DNA of 64,000 nucleotides from Symmetrospora coprosmae (Eukaryota; Basidiomycota; Cystobasidiomycetes; Symmetrosporaceae). This document shows positions 45,940-57,251 of the stretch, piece by piece. Every line of letters begins with the position of its first letter. The first letter of the stretch is position 1. The DNA lies in assembly GCA_008802785.1 (NCBI GenBank), contig VUYT01000047.1, forward strand, positions 1-64,000. Direction: 5' to 3'. The notes beneath the pieces are model-generated. The model was not told the origin of the DNA. It did no database searches and worked only from the letters and a program-made list of their open reading frames with translations. Both the position numbers and the translations under genes were made by a program.

Positions 45940-48604
45940 TCATGACATCTCCAACAGACCCTCTATCGATCGCTCAACGTCCTCCCCGTTGCTGAGGAGA
46001 ACAATCTCGAGCGTCTCGCGCTCAATCCCCGGGAAAATGCTCGCGAGCGTCTCGATGCTCGCAGCGAGAGTGGCACGGTGCTGCCGGTCCGCCTCCACCT
46101 GCACTTGCTCTGCAGAGACGTCGTCGTTGACAAAGTCTCCGGCCTGATAGCTAGCTGAGCGTGGGAGCTGGCCTGTTGGACCGCACCCCTGCTCGTGCGT
46201 CGCGCTACTGTCGGGCACGATGTATGCCGGATTGTAGCCGCGCCGCCGGGCTTGAGAAGTAGGCGAACTGGGCGATGCCAGATTGCTCGCTGAGCTGCGT
46301 GACCGACTCGATACGGGCCGCCCTGCATTGCCAGACGTGAAGGGGTAGCCTGCACCCGGAAAGGAATGCCCTTGCGCCTGCTGCGGAGAGCGCGGCGGGC
46401 GATGATGAGGGTGCTGCTGTTGGTGGAGCTGCTGCTGCGGGCCGGGCAGGCCAGCGACGAGCTCGCTGTCGCTCCCCATCTCGGTAAAGATACGCCCGAG
46501 CGCCTGTAGAGGTTTTGAGACCGTCTTTTGCAAGTTGTCGGACGACTTCATGATGAAGTCGCGTGTTGCCTCTGCGGGGCTGACTGAGCGTTGCTGATCA
46601 TCTCCAACAGCCGGAGGTGGAACCAACGGCGCCCGCAGTGACGAGAGGACCGACTCGGACCGCGTGAGCTTGCGAGGCGATTGCGGTGCTACGGGGCGAG
46701 GCTGAGCCAATACAGGCTGATTATGACCTGCTTGTGGCGTTGATGCTGATGGCAGGCGAGGCGAAGCGGATATTGTGTTAAGCGGTTCCGGCAACGACTC
46801 TGGTCTGTCGGCCTCCTCAGCAGGAAGCGACAGGATGGCGGTCTCGACATTGCTTTCGAACTCCTCCTGCGTGATGTTGGACAGCGAAGAGCTGTCCATG
46901 GTCTCGATGAAGGAGATAGCACCCGTCAATGAGGAAAGGTAGTACCCGTTCTCGCCAGCGAGCCGCTCTGGGTTGCGGAAGCGCTGAATGTATTGCACAT
47001 TCGAGATGAGGTGCTCTGGATCTGCACGCAGCACGACGAGGATGAGGAAAGGAATGAAGGTGTCTGCGCCGTCATCGAGCTGGAGATGCCGCATCAGGCC
47101 AAAGATGACCTTGCAGCAGTTGAGGATGCAGATGAGCTTATCGCGAGGCGCCTTGTACGAGTTCACTTTGCAGATTTCTGGGAACAGACAGGTCTGAGCG
47201 CGGCAGCCAGGCGGACGCATGTGTGAAAGAGAGCGGCTCACCTTGTTTGGCGAAGTCAATGAAGCTCGCACTGTCCTCATGCTGTGGCAGATCCAGATGC
47301 GTTTCGCCCACCCAGCCGAAGAGTCGTATCCGTTGCGAGAGGACGTGATCTCGTTCAAGGTCATCTGTTTGCGTTGACGCCTTGGCAGAGCTGGAAAGAG
47401 CAGGCACGAAGGTCCTGGCGGAGGGAGACCGTCAGCCTCGGTCGCAGGGAAGCAGCCGACGGCGCGAGCGAGACCCACTGATGGTGCACCCGATTCATTA
47501 CCAGCTTCTCCATGGCCTCGACTGCGTTATCGAACTCTCTCTCCGAAGCCGTCTTCCAGACCTCATTCTCGCGCATCTTGACGGCTATGAACTGGTAGAG
47601 CTGGCAGCTGTTAGCTGATGCACTAGTCACAGAGGAGGCGAGCAACGCACGTCGAGAAAGTCGTTGATGACGCGTATCTGGTCGTTGACGCCGTACGTGC
47701 GCTTGCTAAACTCCTTCAGGAAGCTCCGGAGATACTTTCCGATGGGCTCGGCGGCGCGACTGCGCATCTGCTCCAGAAACAGGTTGAAGTCGAAGGGAAC
47801 GGCATCGTTTGCGGACTCGCCCTCGCGACCGTCGAAGGAGTCTCTGCTGCTGCCATTGTCACCGCCGCCGCCTAGGCTAGGGATGGCTTGCGGGGCCTCC
47901 TTCTCCGAGTCGTCAATCGCGTCCGTCTCGTCTTTGTCGAGCACGAGCACAGGAGCGGCCGGCTGTGGCGCTGGCCTATCTGCCGGCGCAGGTGTCTGCG
48001 TCCGGGATGCGGGCGTCGAGGCACCAACGGACCTCCTTCGAAAGGCCGACGCAATCGTAGCGAGCGGGTTGCCGAGGCCACCGGACGAGGTGGGCGTCAT
48101 GGGCTGGCTTGCCGACGTGGCGGCCGTTGTCGCCTTGCCCTTGGAGGGTGTCTGAGGATGCAAGTGACTGTGCTGTGCTGCCCCTGCATTCCCCAGGTCG
48201 TGTATCGCGCTCGCAGGAGAAGCTTCGGTTGCGCCACTTGGACGCGTCGTGGACGTCGACGACGTCTTTGCGGGTGTCGGCGGCGCTGGCAGCTCTGCTT
48301 GCTTCTGGTCCTGAGGCGTGATATCGCGCGGCCTGAAGAGCGCCTCCTCCCCCTCATCTGCTGCCCCATGCTGCCTGCCCTCGTCACCATCCCGCTGCTG
48401 ATCTGCCGTCGCGTCCGGCTTGAACGGGTCGAAGTCGTCGAACTGCCCCGTCAGTCCTGCAAGGGGCTTCCCCGCCGCCTTCTCCTGCTGCTGCGGCTTC
48501 GACGGCTCTGACGCCCACACGTCCGCAGTCGATGCCAGCATGGCGTCCTCCTCCGCAGTCATTGGGTCTGATGCAACGCTCGCCCGAGGCGGGCTGGAGC
48601 TCAT
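45940..48604 (-). CDS. VPS9: Vps9-type Rab5 guanine nucleotide exchange factor
   Basis: Activates Rab5/Vps21 GTPases on endosomes. Starts MSSSPPRASVASDPMTAEED (48604), then a long low-complexity leader. A helical bundle follows: PFDFNLFLEQMRSRAAEPIGKYLRSFLKEF, QIRVINDFLDF and MEKLVMNRVHHQ. The VPS9 domain is clear: SQRIRLFGWVGETHLDLP, KAPRDKLICILNCCKVIFGL, GADTFIPFLILVVLRADPEHL, SNVQYIQRFRNPERL, and SSLTGAISFIETMD with the invariant Asp of the catalytic FIxxxD-type block. A Ser/Pro/Gln-rich linker leads to a C-terminal CUE ubiquitin-binding domain: LAASIETLASIFPGIERETLEIVL then VERSIEGLLEMS. Domain order equals yeast Vps9. There are about five exons. Confidence 0.94.
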
Positions 48605-49922
48605 AGCTCGAGGTTGGGAGCGCTGGCGGTGAGTGCGTCGAAGGCGAAGCTGCGCGAGCAAGGGCAAGCAGATGAGAACGACTACGACGCAGCACACAGG
48701 CAGTGGAGCAGCATTGTTGTACTATGCACAGAACAGCTAGCTGAAAGCTATCTACATGGGAACTGTGGTCATGCGGGATGGCGCGAGGCACGCATGTACA
48801 CCCCGAGGGAAGCGGCAACCTCTGGGGGTAGGCCGGACCTTCCTGGCGAACAAGCACATTCGCAACGCCGCAGCTTGCTGCTGTTGAGCATTGCCAAACG
48901 CGGGCCGGGCGCAAGTCCCTGTAGGCCCTCTTTCGCCTTGAGACTTTGGGCGGAGAACGCAGGCGTCCCGGCCAGACACGTACGGTCTTAGCCAGAGACA
49001 CTGGCGGATGGACAATTACGGAGCTGCTGCACACCGCCACGCAGGCGGGACGACCGCGTTCTTGCTATATGCATGATGTGCTGACGAAAGCAGGCCAGAG
49101 ATTGCTGGAATATGAGCAGGTCGTGCTGGGGGACAACCTGTCTGCTTGCGCAGTAGTCTTAGGGGTAAAGGTGGCCTTGCAGATTCCATGCTGTCGTGTC
49201 CTGAGCCATGCGGCAGCTGCTCAATGTCTTGATGCGCCAGATGAACGCCGGTCTCGGCTCGGCAGCATTGACCCAGGTGCTTCGGGGGTGCACAGCGGCA
49301 GTAAGTGTGCGGCGACATCCCTGTGTAATGAGCAGGTTTTGTCGGGCGCCTGGCTTCCCGAGCTTGCGCGCTCGCTGCACCATCCTCGTCTGTATTTCCT
49401 GCTCCCTTGGGGGCATGCTCGGTGATTCCTTGCGCAATGCATGGCGCTCATGCTACGTCTGCCTGCTTGACAAGGCGCGAGTGTGAATGGGCGACAGCTG
49501 ACACGCTTGCAGGCTGTAGCATGCTTCTGCTACGCTGCAACGCGTTTGACGACGTTGCGATGCGTCTACGCCTGCCCAATGGCTTGCTGTGGTCGGGGTT
49601 GAAGGAGCACCTCGGTGGCGGCGAGTATAAAAACCCCTCTATTTGGCAATCGTAACGCTACTCCTCCTGCTTTCCATCGCTGTCTTTCAGTGCGCTCCTC
49701 TGCTGTGCAAAGGCGCCGTGATGGCAGGACAGTGGAGATGTTGGGAGCGTCGCTTGCCCAGCTGCGCGCTCTCTCCTCGCCCCGCTGGTGCAATTTTCGG
49801 GCTGGAGGACGGGGGTGATCGACTTCCTCGTGCAGGCTGGACCCGCTCTGCTTCGCTTCATTCTCGCACGAATAGCCCTCCCCGTCGACCCACCCCAATC
49901 CATCCACACATCACGATCTACC
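48605..49922. other. Divergent promoter region, VPS9 / RPL7
   Basis: About 1.3 kb without a supportable gene. A 159-codon open frame at 48946-49425 lacks any motif. The RPL7 side holds a TATA box and a pyrimidine tract ending CTTTCAG (about 49690), which may be the transcription start or a 5' UTR acceptor. Confidence 0.4.
49626..49633 (+). promoter_or_regulatory. TATA box of RPL7
   Basis: TATAAAAA about 300 bp before the RPL7 ATG, followed by a C/T-rich stretch. The position fits if the leader is long or contains an intron. Confidence 0.45.
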
Positions 49923-51408
49923 ATGTCGTCTGCACCTGAGGTGTGTGCATGCCCTGCTGCTGCTGCTGCTGTTTCGTTGCAGCACGCTGCTTGGCCGAGA
50001 CTTGGAACGGTGGCTGACTTTTGACCCCTGCTCCCTGCTGCCGCTACTGCTGCGCACCGCCAATGCGACCATGACCTCGCCGACATTGTGCACACTGCAC
50101 AATACGCACACGCAGACTGTCCTCAAGAGGCGCAAGGATGTCGCGGCCACCCGTGAGGCCAAGCTCGCGGCCACCAAGGAGCGCAAGGCTGTGAGTGAAT
50201 ATGTACCTTCCGGCAAAGCAACCAACGGGCGAGCGAGCGAGGGTCGACAACGGCGGGCAACACTGCAATGAAGAAGAATCATCTATACCCAAATTTCCGA
50301 GGCGACCCGCAAGGGCGCTTACGACATGAAGGAAATCATTTGACAATTAACCATCTTTCGGGTCGGAGCATCTGTTGACCCCAACGTCGGCTCCTCTCGC
50401 TCGCCCCTCCGCCTTCCGACTAGGCACCAGCACCGATGAGGGCAAAGAACAGTCGTTGACTCGTTCCCGCCATCACCGCAGTCCAACAAGGCCAAGCGCC
50501 AGGTGGTCTTCAAGCGTGCCGAGCAGTACGTGAACGAGTACCAGAAGAAGGAGCGCGAGGAGATCCGGCTCCGACGGGCGGCAAAGAACTCTGGCGAGTT
50601 CTACGTCCCCGCCCAGCCAAAGGTCTACTTTGTCATTCGATTGAAGGGGTGGGTCGTCGGACGTTGTCTCTCCTTCCTCCATCCTCTCCTTCGCTGCTCC
50701 CCCTCCGCTCTCCTTTCGAGTTGAGCGAGGGAGGAACCAAGGCAGCGAACGGCAGAGCATGGATGGAACGGACGAGCACGTTTCTTCCGGATAAAAGGCA
50801 GTCAGCATGCTGATGTCTCCGACCCATTGGCGCCCTTCTTTGCGACTGCACCTTTCGACAACCGGTCACAGTATCAACGAGATTGCTCCCAAGCCAAAGA
50901 AGATCCTCCAGCTCCTCCGCCTGCTCCAGATCAACAACGGTGTCTTCATCAAGGTCACCAAGGCGACGACGCAGATGCTGCAGCTCGTCGAGGCCTACAT
51001 TACGTACGGCGAGGCCAACCTCAAGAGCGTGCGCGAGCTCATCTACAAGCGCGGCTACGGCAAGGTCAACAAGCAGCGCATCCCCCTCAACGACAACAAG
51101 GTTATCGAGGCCGCCCTCGGCAAGTACGGCATTGTCTCGATTGAGGACCTCGTCCACGAGATTGTCACGGCCGGCCCTGCCTTCAAGCAGGCCAGCAACT
51201 TCCTCTGGCCGTTCAAGCTCTCCAACCCCAACGGCGGCTTCCGAACGCGCAAGTTCAAGCACTTCATCGAGGGAGGAGAGCGTGAGTGCCTGGCTGCTGG
51301 CGGATGCTGGCTGGATGGTCTTGCTTACTGAACTGCCTCGTTTCGCGTCCACTCACAGTCGGCAACCGGGAGGAGAACATCAACTCGCTCATTCGAAGCA
51401 TGAACTAA
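49923..51408 (+). CDS. RPL7: 60S ribosomal protein L7 (uL30)
   Basis: Large-subunit ribosomal protein. Five exons fit exactly: 49923-49940, 50116-50190, 50482-50648, 50872-51281 and a last exon ending 51408. The first coding exon is only 18 nt (MSSAPE) and joins [38 protein letters not shown] is the typical basic helix. [27 protein letters not shown] opens the uL30 fold, followed by [29 protein letters not shown] and the C-terminal [13 protein letters not shown]. It ends [15 protein letters not shown], as in other eukaryotic L7 proteins. Several long introns for this genome; I saw no snoRNA in them. Confidence 0.97.
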
Positions 51409-52108
51409 GTCTCTTGCCACGTGCAGGAGTCTAGAGTTCTTGTCAGCCAGCCTTCATTGTCGGAATAGCCCTCGGGCTGTTTGGCCCGCGAGAGACAGGT
51501 ACGGTCTGGAGCCAGCCGGAACCACCCCACATGCTTGCAGCCTTTTCGCCTCTCTCGACTTCCTCGTTGTCATTGGTAGCAGAGCAGAGTGTGGGCGCAA
51601 GTGAAAACACAAAACACCGACCATCTAGGTTTCGCGTTTCCTTCGCCTCGCACATCTTGGCTGTCCTGTATCGCATCGCCCGTGTACAGGGCCCCTCGAT
51701 TGCCGGGCCTCATATAGACGGTCCTCCCGAAGCCAGATCCTGCATGTCTGTCCGCCTCCAAGTGGCCTTGAGCGCCTGCTGGAGCGGCGTCGTGCTGCGA
51801 TATTCTGAGCACAACGAGGAGAATGAGGCTGGAGGCAGATGCGCATATGATATATCAGCGTGACCGCTACGACGTTTATTCTCAGTGAGGAACTGCTACT
51901 CACCTCTCCGGATTGTGCAGTGGTACGCGAGCGCGCTCGAGCTCGAGTCGGTACGCGGAGCTTGTTGTCGCCTGCACGAAGCTCGGCGCAACGGCAGATA
52001 GAGTGAAGCGCTGCCGGCAGCGGGACACGGAACCGTATCTCAAGCTGCCGAGTCGTTGCCAGGTTTTCCTAACTTCCTTTTCTGCTTCTAGCCTTGCTGT
52101 AGCCTTGC
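51409..52108. other. Intergenic between convergent genes
   Basis: About 700 bp between RPL7 and PSF1 stops. Nothing recognisable on either strand. Confidence 0.4.
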
Positions 52109-52756
52109 TCAATCGTGCACCTCCTCGAGGAACTCTTGCGCGAGCAGCCTCTCTACGTCGGCCCTGCGCACAAAGACGAGGCTGCCTTTCCTGAACTCGA
52201 CAGTCCCCTGCTCCGTCTCTATCTCTCCCACATCGCGGAGGACCCTGACTTGGACGTGGAGCTCCTTTGGCGGGCGTTCAAGATTCCCGCCGGCAGACAG
52301 GTCGACAGCGTCGATGAAGGCCGACTTGTACTCGCGGACGAGGTTGGCGTAGCTGCGGATAAAGTCGGTCTCGGAGGGCGAGATGTTCCTGCGGACCTGG
52401 TCTGCGGCGGATGTGCACGACGAGGACGCGAGCAGGCCTGCGAGGTTGCTGCCGGAGTTGCCGATCCCGCTGTCCCAGAAGAGGTCGCGGAGGAGCTCGA
52501 CGCGCTGGTGGTGATATGCGAGGAGGGCGCGCTTGTTGCGGCGCATGGTGAGCGCAGCTACGGTGAGCGAACACACGGCTGCGTCGTCGTTGGCAATCTG
52601 CGAGAGGACCTCGGTCCCTGCCTGGATCTGCTCGTTGAGGGAGCGCGTCTCGCGGGCGAGCAGACGGACTGACTCGTCCTGGTAGGTCCGGAGGAGTGAG
52701 GTTGCGTTGGACCGTGCGCCTTCCTGGACTAGTCCCAGCGCTGTGTCTCCGATCAT
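52109..52756 (-). CDS. PSF1: GINS complex subunit Psf1
   Basis: Subunit of GINS, part of the CMG replicative helicase. Single exon, 215 residues, the usual length. Starts MIGDTALGLVQEGARS (52756). The A-domain helices carry MRRNKRALLAYHHQRVELLRDLFWD, the family hallmark; SPSETDFIRSYANLVREYKSAF follows, then PPKELHVQVRVLRDVGEIETEQGT and LVFVRRADVERLLAQEFLEEV, the B-domain strand region seen in all Psf1 proteins. It is divergent from the glycosyltransferase gene. An ACGCGT box lies 258 bp before its ATG. Confidence 0.96.
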   Translation of the reverse strand: MIGDTALGLVQEGARSNATSLLRTYQDESVRLLARETRSLNEQIQAGTEVLSQIANDDAAVCSLTVAALTMRRNKRALLAYHHQRVELLRDLFWDSGIGNSGSNLAGLLASSSCTSAADQVRRNISPSETDFIRSYANLVREYKSAFIDAVDLSAGGNLERPPKELHVQVRVLRDVGEIETEQGTVEFRKGSLVFVRRADVERLLAQEFLEEVHD

Positions 52757-53013
52757 GGCTGTGGTGTACTGGCGCGTGGGTGTCTTTTGAGGGGTGGTTG
52801 CTGCTCTCGATGCTGTTGTCGCGTGTCCAGACGCGCGAACCACAGGAGGGGGAGGAGGGGAGAGGGGAGAGATGGAGAGAATATAGTGGGCTGAATGTAG
52901 AATGGGCGGGAGTAGTACTGACACCCGTGTAGAAAGCTGCAACACTCTCAAGCGGAGGAGAGTCGAGCGATGCGATGAGTGCGTCAGAGAGCAAGAGCAG
53001 AACGGCAGACGAG

Positions 53014-53019
53014 ACGCGT
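53014..53019. promoter_or_regulatory. MCB-like ACGCGT box in the PSF1 promoter
   Basis: ACGCGT in the 356-bp divergent region, 258 bp before the PSF1 ATG and 94 bp before the glycosyltransferase ATG. Tentative, since the hexamer is common here. Confidence 0.3.
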
Positions 53020-53112
53020 GCGTGCGGGCGGGCGCACCTCTCTTCCCTCTCAGCACCGCACATATCAGATAGTACGGCCATCAGCAGCAGGCCTCTGCAC
53101 ACCAGAGAGCGC

Positions 53113-54775
53113 ATGCATCCCTTCTCGCAGGATGCCAACATTGCCCTGACACAGGCTCAGCAGCGGGATCACCGCAATGGTCCGCGCAGAGGGACGCTGT
53201 CCACCTCGGGGCTGGCGGCAGCAGCAGGAGGAGCAGGAGGGACGAGCGGGGCTGCCTCGAATCGCCTGCCCACCTATATCGACTACAGCAAGCCCGGGTC
53301 TGCTGCGTCGTCCACTGTGCGCGACATCCTGAGCATTGACGGGAATGACGACAAGTACCGCAAAGGCGGATGGAGGAACCGCCTCATTGCAAGAGCCAAC
53401 AGGGCGCAGGGCGTGCTGGGGGCATTGCAGAGGAGCAGCATACGTGCGGGCGTGCTCGAGCAGAAGTTCTGGTGGAGGCTGCTTGCGCTGCTGCTGGTCC
53501 TCGTTCTCGCTGCTGTAAGTCCCAGTTCGTCGCACGGCATGCGCACTGAAATCAGGCACACGGCACGCACGGGCGTCTACGTAAGACTAACACTTTCCGT
53601 CCCAAATGGCCCCCCGCACGCAGCTCGGGCTGTTTGTCAGATCCTACGAGACGCACATTGAGATGTCATTCTACTCGAAGAACTGGGTCAATCGCGTCAT
53701 CCAGCCCGTCCCCCCGCTGTCAGGGACGTGTTTCGCCTCGCCAGGCCTGCAGGCCAGCTACAACGCCACCGCATCGATAGCATCCTCCGTCTCTACGGCA
53801 CATGCGCACTCGCTCGTCCTGAACCCGGGCATCAACATGCGCTTCGGGATGGACTGCTATCACTTCAGCCGGCAGCTCCCTTCGACACCTCTCCCCGGAC
53901 AGACCCTGCCAGAGTTCACCATCTTCCACCTGTACTGGCGCGCAGACCTGACCCCGCTCGGCCAGCGTCAGATCGAGCTCCTTAAGAGCATCCTCGTCAC
54001 GCAAGAGCCGCGCGACAAGACGTCCATCATCCTCTGGACGAACGACGTCCAGGGTCTCCTTGAAGATCCGCTGCTGCAGGGCATCCTCCCAAAAGCGGGC
54101 GGTCGCCTCAGCGTGCGGCACGCCGACTGCTACAAGTTAGCTACAGGCACGCCGATGGAGGGGCATGCGCTGCTTGCAAAGGGCGGGACAGACGCGCGAG
54201 CGTGGCTCGATGGCGACCTCGTGCGCGTGCTCGTCCTGTACGCATACGGCGGCGTCTGGGTCGACATGGACACGCTGCTCGTGAGGAGCATGTATCCGCT
54301 GCTCGAGCAGGAGTTTGTCACGCAGTGGGACTGCTACGACAAGCCGTACGCCCCGCTCAACGGCGCCATCATGCACTTCTACGCGCGCTCGCCCTACCTC
54401 TGCGAGATGCTCCACATCATGGCGACCGGCCCGTCGCCGCGGCCCAAGACGACAGACTGGGGCTCGCTGCTGTACCATCAGCTCCACCGCCGCCTGCTCC
54501 AAGAAGGCATCCGGCCGTTCGCTGTGCTGCCCTACTGCCTCACCGACGGCCGCAGCTGCAGGCTCGACAACCGCCTACCAGATCCGTTTGACAAGGACGA
54601 TAGGTATACATCCACCCCAGCAGGCTGGAAGCAGGTCCAGACGCAGGTCCAGAGCGTCTTTAGCATACACCTGCATAACCAGTGGGCCAAGACGTGGCCC
54701 AGGGGTGGATGGCTGGACAAGCTTGTTGTGCAAGGCATACAGCAACGCTGGGATGCATTGGAAACGGGCGGATGA
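53113..54775 (+). CDS. GT32-like (Och1-type) Golgi glycosyltransferase
   Basis: Type II membrane protein. The likely start is MHPFSQDANIALTQAQ (53113); an in-frame ATG exists at 52975. Exon 1 (53113-53514) encodes a cytosolic tail and the membrane helix FWWRLLALLLVLVLAALGLFV, which is completed across a 109-nt intron. Exon 2 (53624-54775) is the catalytic domain: FTIFHLYWRADLTPL, TSIILWTNDVQGL, DLVRVLVLYAYGGVWVDMD with the DxD metal site, FVTQWDCYDKPYAPLNGAIMHF and HLHNQWAKTW with the conserved His near the end. The family transfers sugars from nucleotide donors, often mannose. The exact linkage cannot be read from sequence. Confidence 0.9.
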
Positions 54776-55290
54776 TGAATGGAGATTCACAAGTTGACAT
54801 TAGAGGGGAGTCCGTCTGTCTGCGCCGCGCTGAGAGATTGGTGCTCATTCCGCTCGCAGCCGTATAGACAGATGGACCAGAGGCTAGAAGACAGCGAGTG
54901 GCCCAGCTTCTAAACACGACCTCGCACGCTTGTGCTGCTTTGGCGGTAGCACGGCCGTATCAGGCAGTAGCTGCAGCTCACGATGCGCTCTCGCCAGTGC
55001 CAGGCGACCCGTGACTGCGCAGCACACGTCAATGCGGTCGCTTCAAGCGGGCAAAATCGTCCGGTGGCCGCAGTATCAACACCATGCCGTCCCGAAGCAG
55101 GCACACTCGCACATCGTGACATGCATATTAGATTGAATTTCACACGTAGAATGCAGTAGATGGATACACATATGGGGTGCACTTGGGTAATGCTACACTT
55201 GAATGCTTGAATGCTTGAATGCTTGGGAGATGGTATCTTGGCGTGTATGTAGGATGAAGAGCCAGAAACTGGGTCTGATATCGAATATGT
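54776..55290. other. Intergenic between convergent genes
   Basis: No gene seen. A short direct repeat sits at its 3' end. Confidence 0.4.
55198..55221 (+). repeat. Three tandem copies of CTTGAATG
   Basis: Perfect 8-nt unit repeated three times, followed by a partial CTTG. Non-coding, beyond the stop of the PalI-like gene. Confidence 0.9.
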
Positions 55291-56563
55291 CTAGTAACGA
55301 GGGCTGCGCTGCCAGAAGCGGCGCTTCTCCTGCATTGGGGTGCCGTAGGTATCGACTGGCACGACAGGGTTGCCGTAGGCATCGACAGCAGTGGGATTGC
55401 CGTAGGTACTGTTCGACGAGATCCGATCCGCCTCCTTGTTCCTCCTCTTCTCCTTGCGGGCGTGGCGTGAGCCGAAGCAGACTGTGAACGCGGCCAAGAG
55501 GAGGAGGATGGTAGCGGCGACGACCTGGATGCGGGAACGACGAAGTCAGGCCTAGAACTCCGCGGAACTTCGAAAGGGGCCGAGGCACGTACCATCCAGT
55601 AGGCATTGGAGAGCGACGCAGGGCTGCCTGCGACATCTCGGTTGATGCGGTTACGGGCGACGACAAAGAGGATGGAATCGCAGATCAAGGCGACCAGGCA
55701 GACCAGGAAAGCGAAGAATCTGGGGACAGCATTCGGCTCGTCAGCATCGTTGTCCGACCTAGGATGCGTATGTAGGTGAGGGAAGACCAACGAGACGAGA
55801 CTGCCGATTGTGTCGAGGATGACGTTGGTGGTGAGCGAGATGAGAATGGCAATGAGGGTGATGGCGGCCGCGACTGTAATATGAAAGCGTCAGCTAATTG
55901 GCCAGAAGGCTTTGAACCATAGTTTCCGTGTTGCGCTTACTAGGGTGCAGAATCAGGGTGTACGTCAGGTTGCGGACGACCGAGCCGCTGATGTCGCCCA
56001 GTTGACCGAATTGCTCGACGGCAGCTTCGGCATTGTATCCCAGGCGAGCACCAGAGGACTGCCAGTCGCCGCCGACGGCTTGGACGACGTAGCCCCAGTT
56101 ACCGAAGCGCAGCTGCACGCCATTGGTCTCGGCCTCGAGGAAGCTTTGGTCGGAAGGCGAGGCAGGTCAGCATGTGCTCGACGGGAACCTTCAGCATTCT
56201 CCAATGTGCGTCAGCTCACTAGATGGCCCGCCATGTCGGCGCAGACACGCTGACTGTTGTGTAGGGAAGCAAATGCAAGGTCAGACGCTGCTCCCGAGGA
56301 GACGCGCAGACGGCAGAAGGCGGCTCACCGAAAATGAGGAGGACGAATGCGGCGAAGGCGAAGAAGACGCTGTGGGAAGGAAATGGTGAGGGGAGAAGCG
56401 CGTGAGTCAGTCGCCGGAGAAGCCTGCGAACGCGTCGACGGCAGAAGGGTGAGTCAGTCTTACCCAGGACCTGCAGTAAAAGAAGCATGAGAGCGCGAAT
56501 CAGTATCTGCCAAGATGGCCTGCCTTCTCCATGGCGGTACTCACCCTGTCGAAGAATGCTCAT
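55291..56563 (-). CDS. PalI/Sur7-like four-helix membrane protein (copy 1)
   Basis: Plasma-membrane protein of the fungal PalI/Rim9/Sur7 group. Exon 1 encodes MSILRQ (ATG at 56563). A 7-nt micro-exon (56464-56470) then gives GPG, and the next exon starts VFFAFAAFVLLIF, the first membrane helix. The extracellular loop has RFGNWGYVVQAVGGDW and RLGYNAEAAVEQFG, the family's G-W-GY...LGY pattern. Three more helices follow: ITLIAILISLTTNVILDTIG, FFAFLVCLVALICDSILFVVA and VAATILLLLAAFTVCFGS. A cytosolic tail has YGNP/YGTP repeats and ends FWQRSPRY. Members act in ambient pH sensing or cortical domains. A tandem paralogue lies upstream at 57252-58340. Confidence 0.85.
56464..56470 (-). other. 7-nt micro-exon of PalI-like copy 1
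   Basis: GTCCTGG between CTGCAG and GTAAGA; joins MSILRQ-G to VFF to give LRQGPGVFF. Confidence 0.8.
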
Positions 56564-57251
56564 GTTAGCTGCTGCGGAGGAGGTGGATTGTGCAGGAGAG
56601 GCTGGGTGGCGACAGGCTGGCTTTCGATGAAGCGGTTGCAAGTATGGTAGAAACGGAAGAGGAAGAAGAGGGAGGAAGAGCAGGCGTCCCTTTATGTATA
56701 CGCATTCTCGCCTGCTTGTGCTTGTGCGCTGTGCGTCACCGCCTTGCTTTGTCGCGCACGTCAAGCGGTGCCGCGCGCAGCTCGTGCTTGACGTCGCGCG
56801 TCCGGTGCAGCCCGATGACGTAAGGACCCGGGCTGAATTGGGCAAAATGGCACGTGCACGCAAACGACCCCGAAAGGAAACAAGCTGACGTCAGCCTCAA
56901 GTGCTCGAGGAGTTGCCTTCTGCTCGAACGTCCACTCGTACTCACAGTATCGTCAACGTTCTTCATGCTTCAGAGTGAGCTCCGTCGGGCTCTGCCTACT
57001 GCCCTGGATGAGCTGGGCGGGGTCTTCGAATCTTGTACCGGTACCGACACCGGCCAGCTTATACCCCACTCCGGTGAAGAGGGCCGCTCGGACACGCTCA
57101 AGAAGTGCGGGAGCATGGAGTAACATCGCATTGTTGTATTACGAGCTTCACTGCGGAGCCGTGTCTCTCCCGAGCTAGCTGGGTATCGTTATGGAAGGAC
57201 CGTGACATGATTGAGCATAACAACCGACCTGGCCCCCCTGCTATGACTGCA
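56564..57251. other. Intergenic between tandem PalI-like genes
   Basis: No gene seen. Promoter and leader of copy 1 and 3' end of copy 2. Confidence 0.4.

Noticed and set aside
48946-49425. 159-codon open frame upstream of RPL7
   Set aside because: No recognisable domain; frames of similar length occur antisense to known genes here.
49941-50871. Possible intron-encoded C/D snoRNA in RPL7
   Set aside because: RPL7 introns carry snoRNAs in some fungi, so I looked for TGATGA and CTGA boxes in the first three introns (up to 50871). No convincing pair with terminal stems was found.
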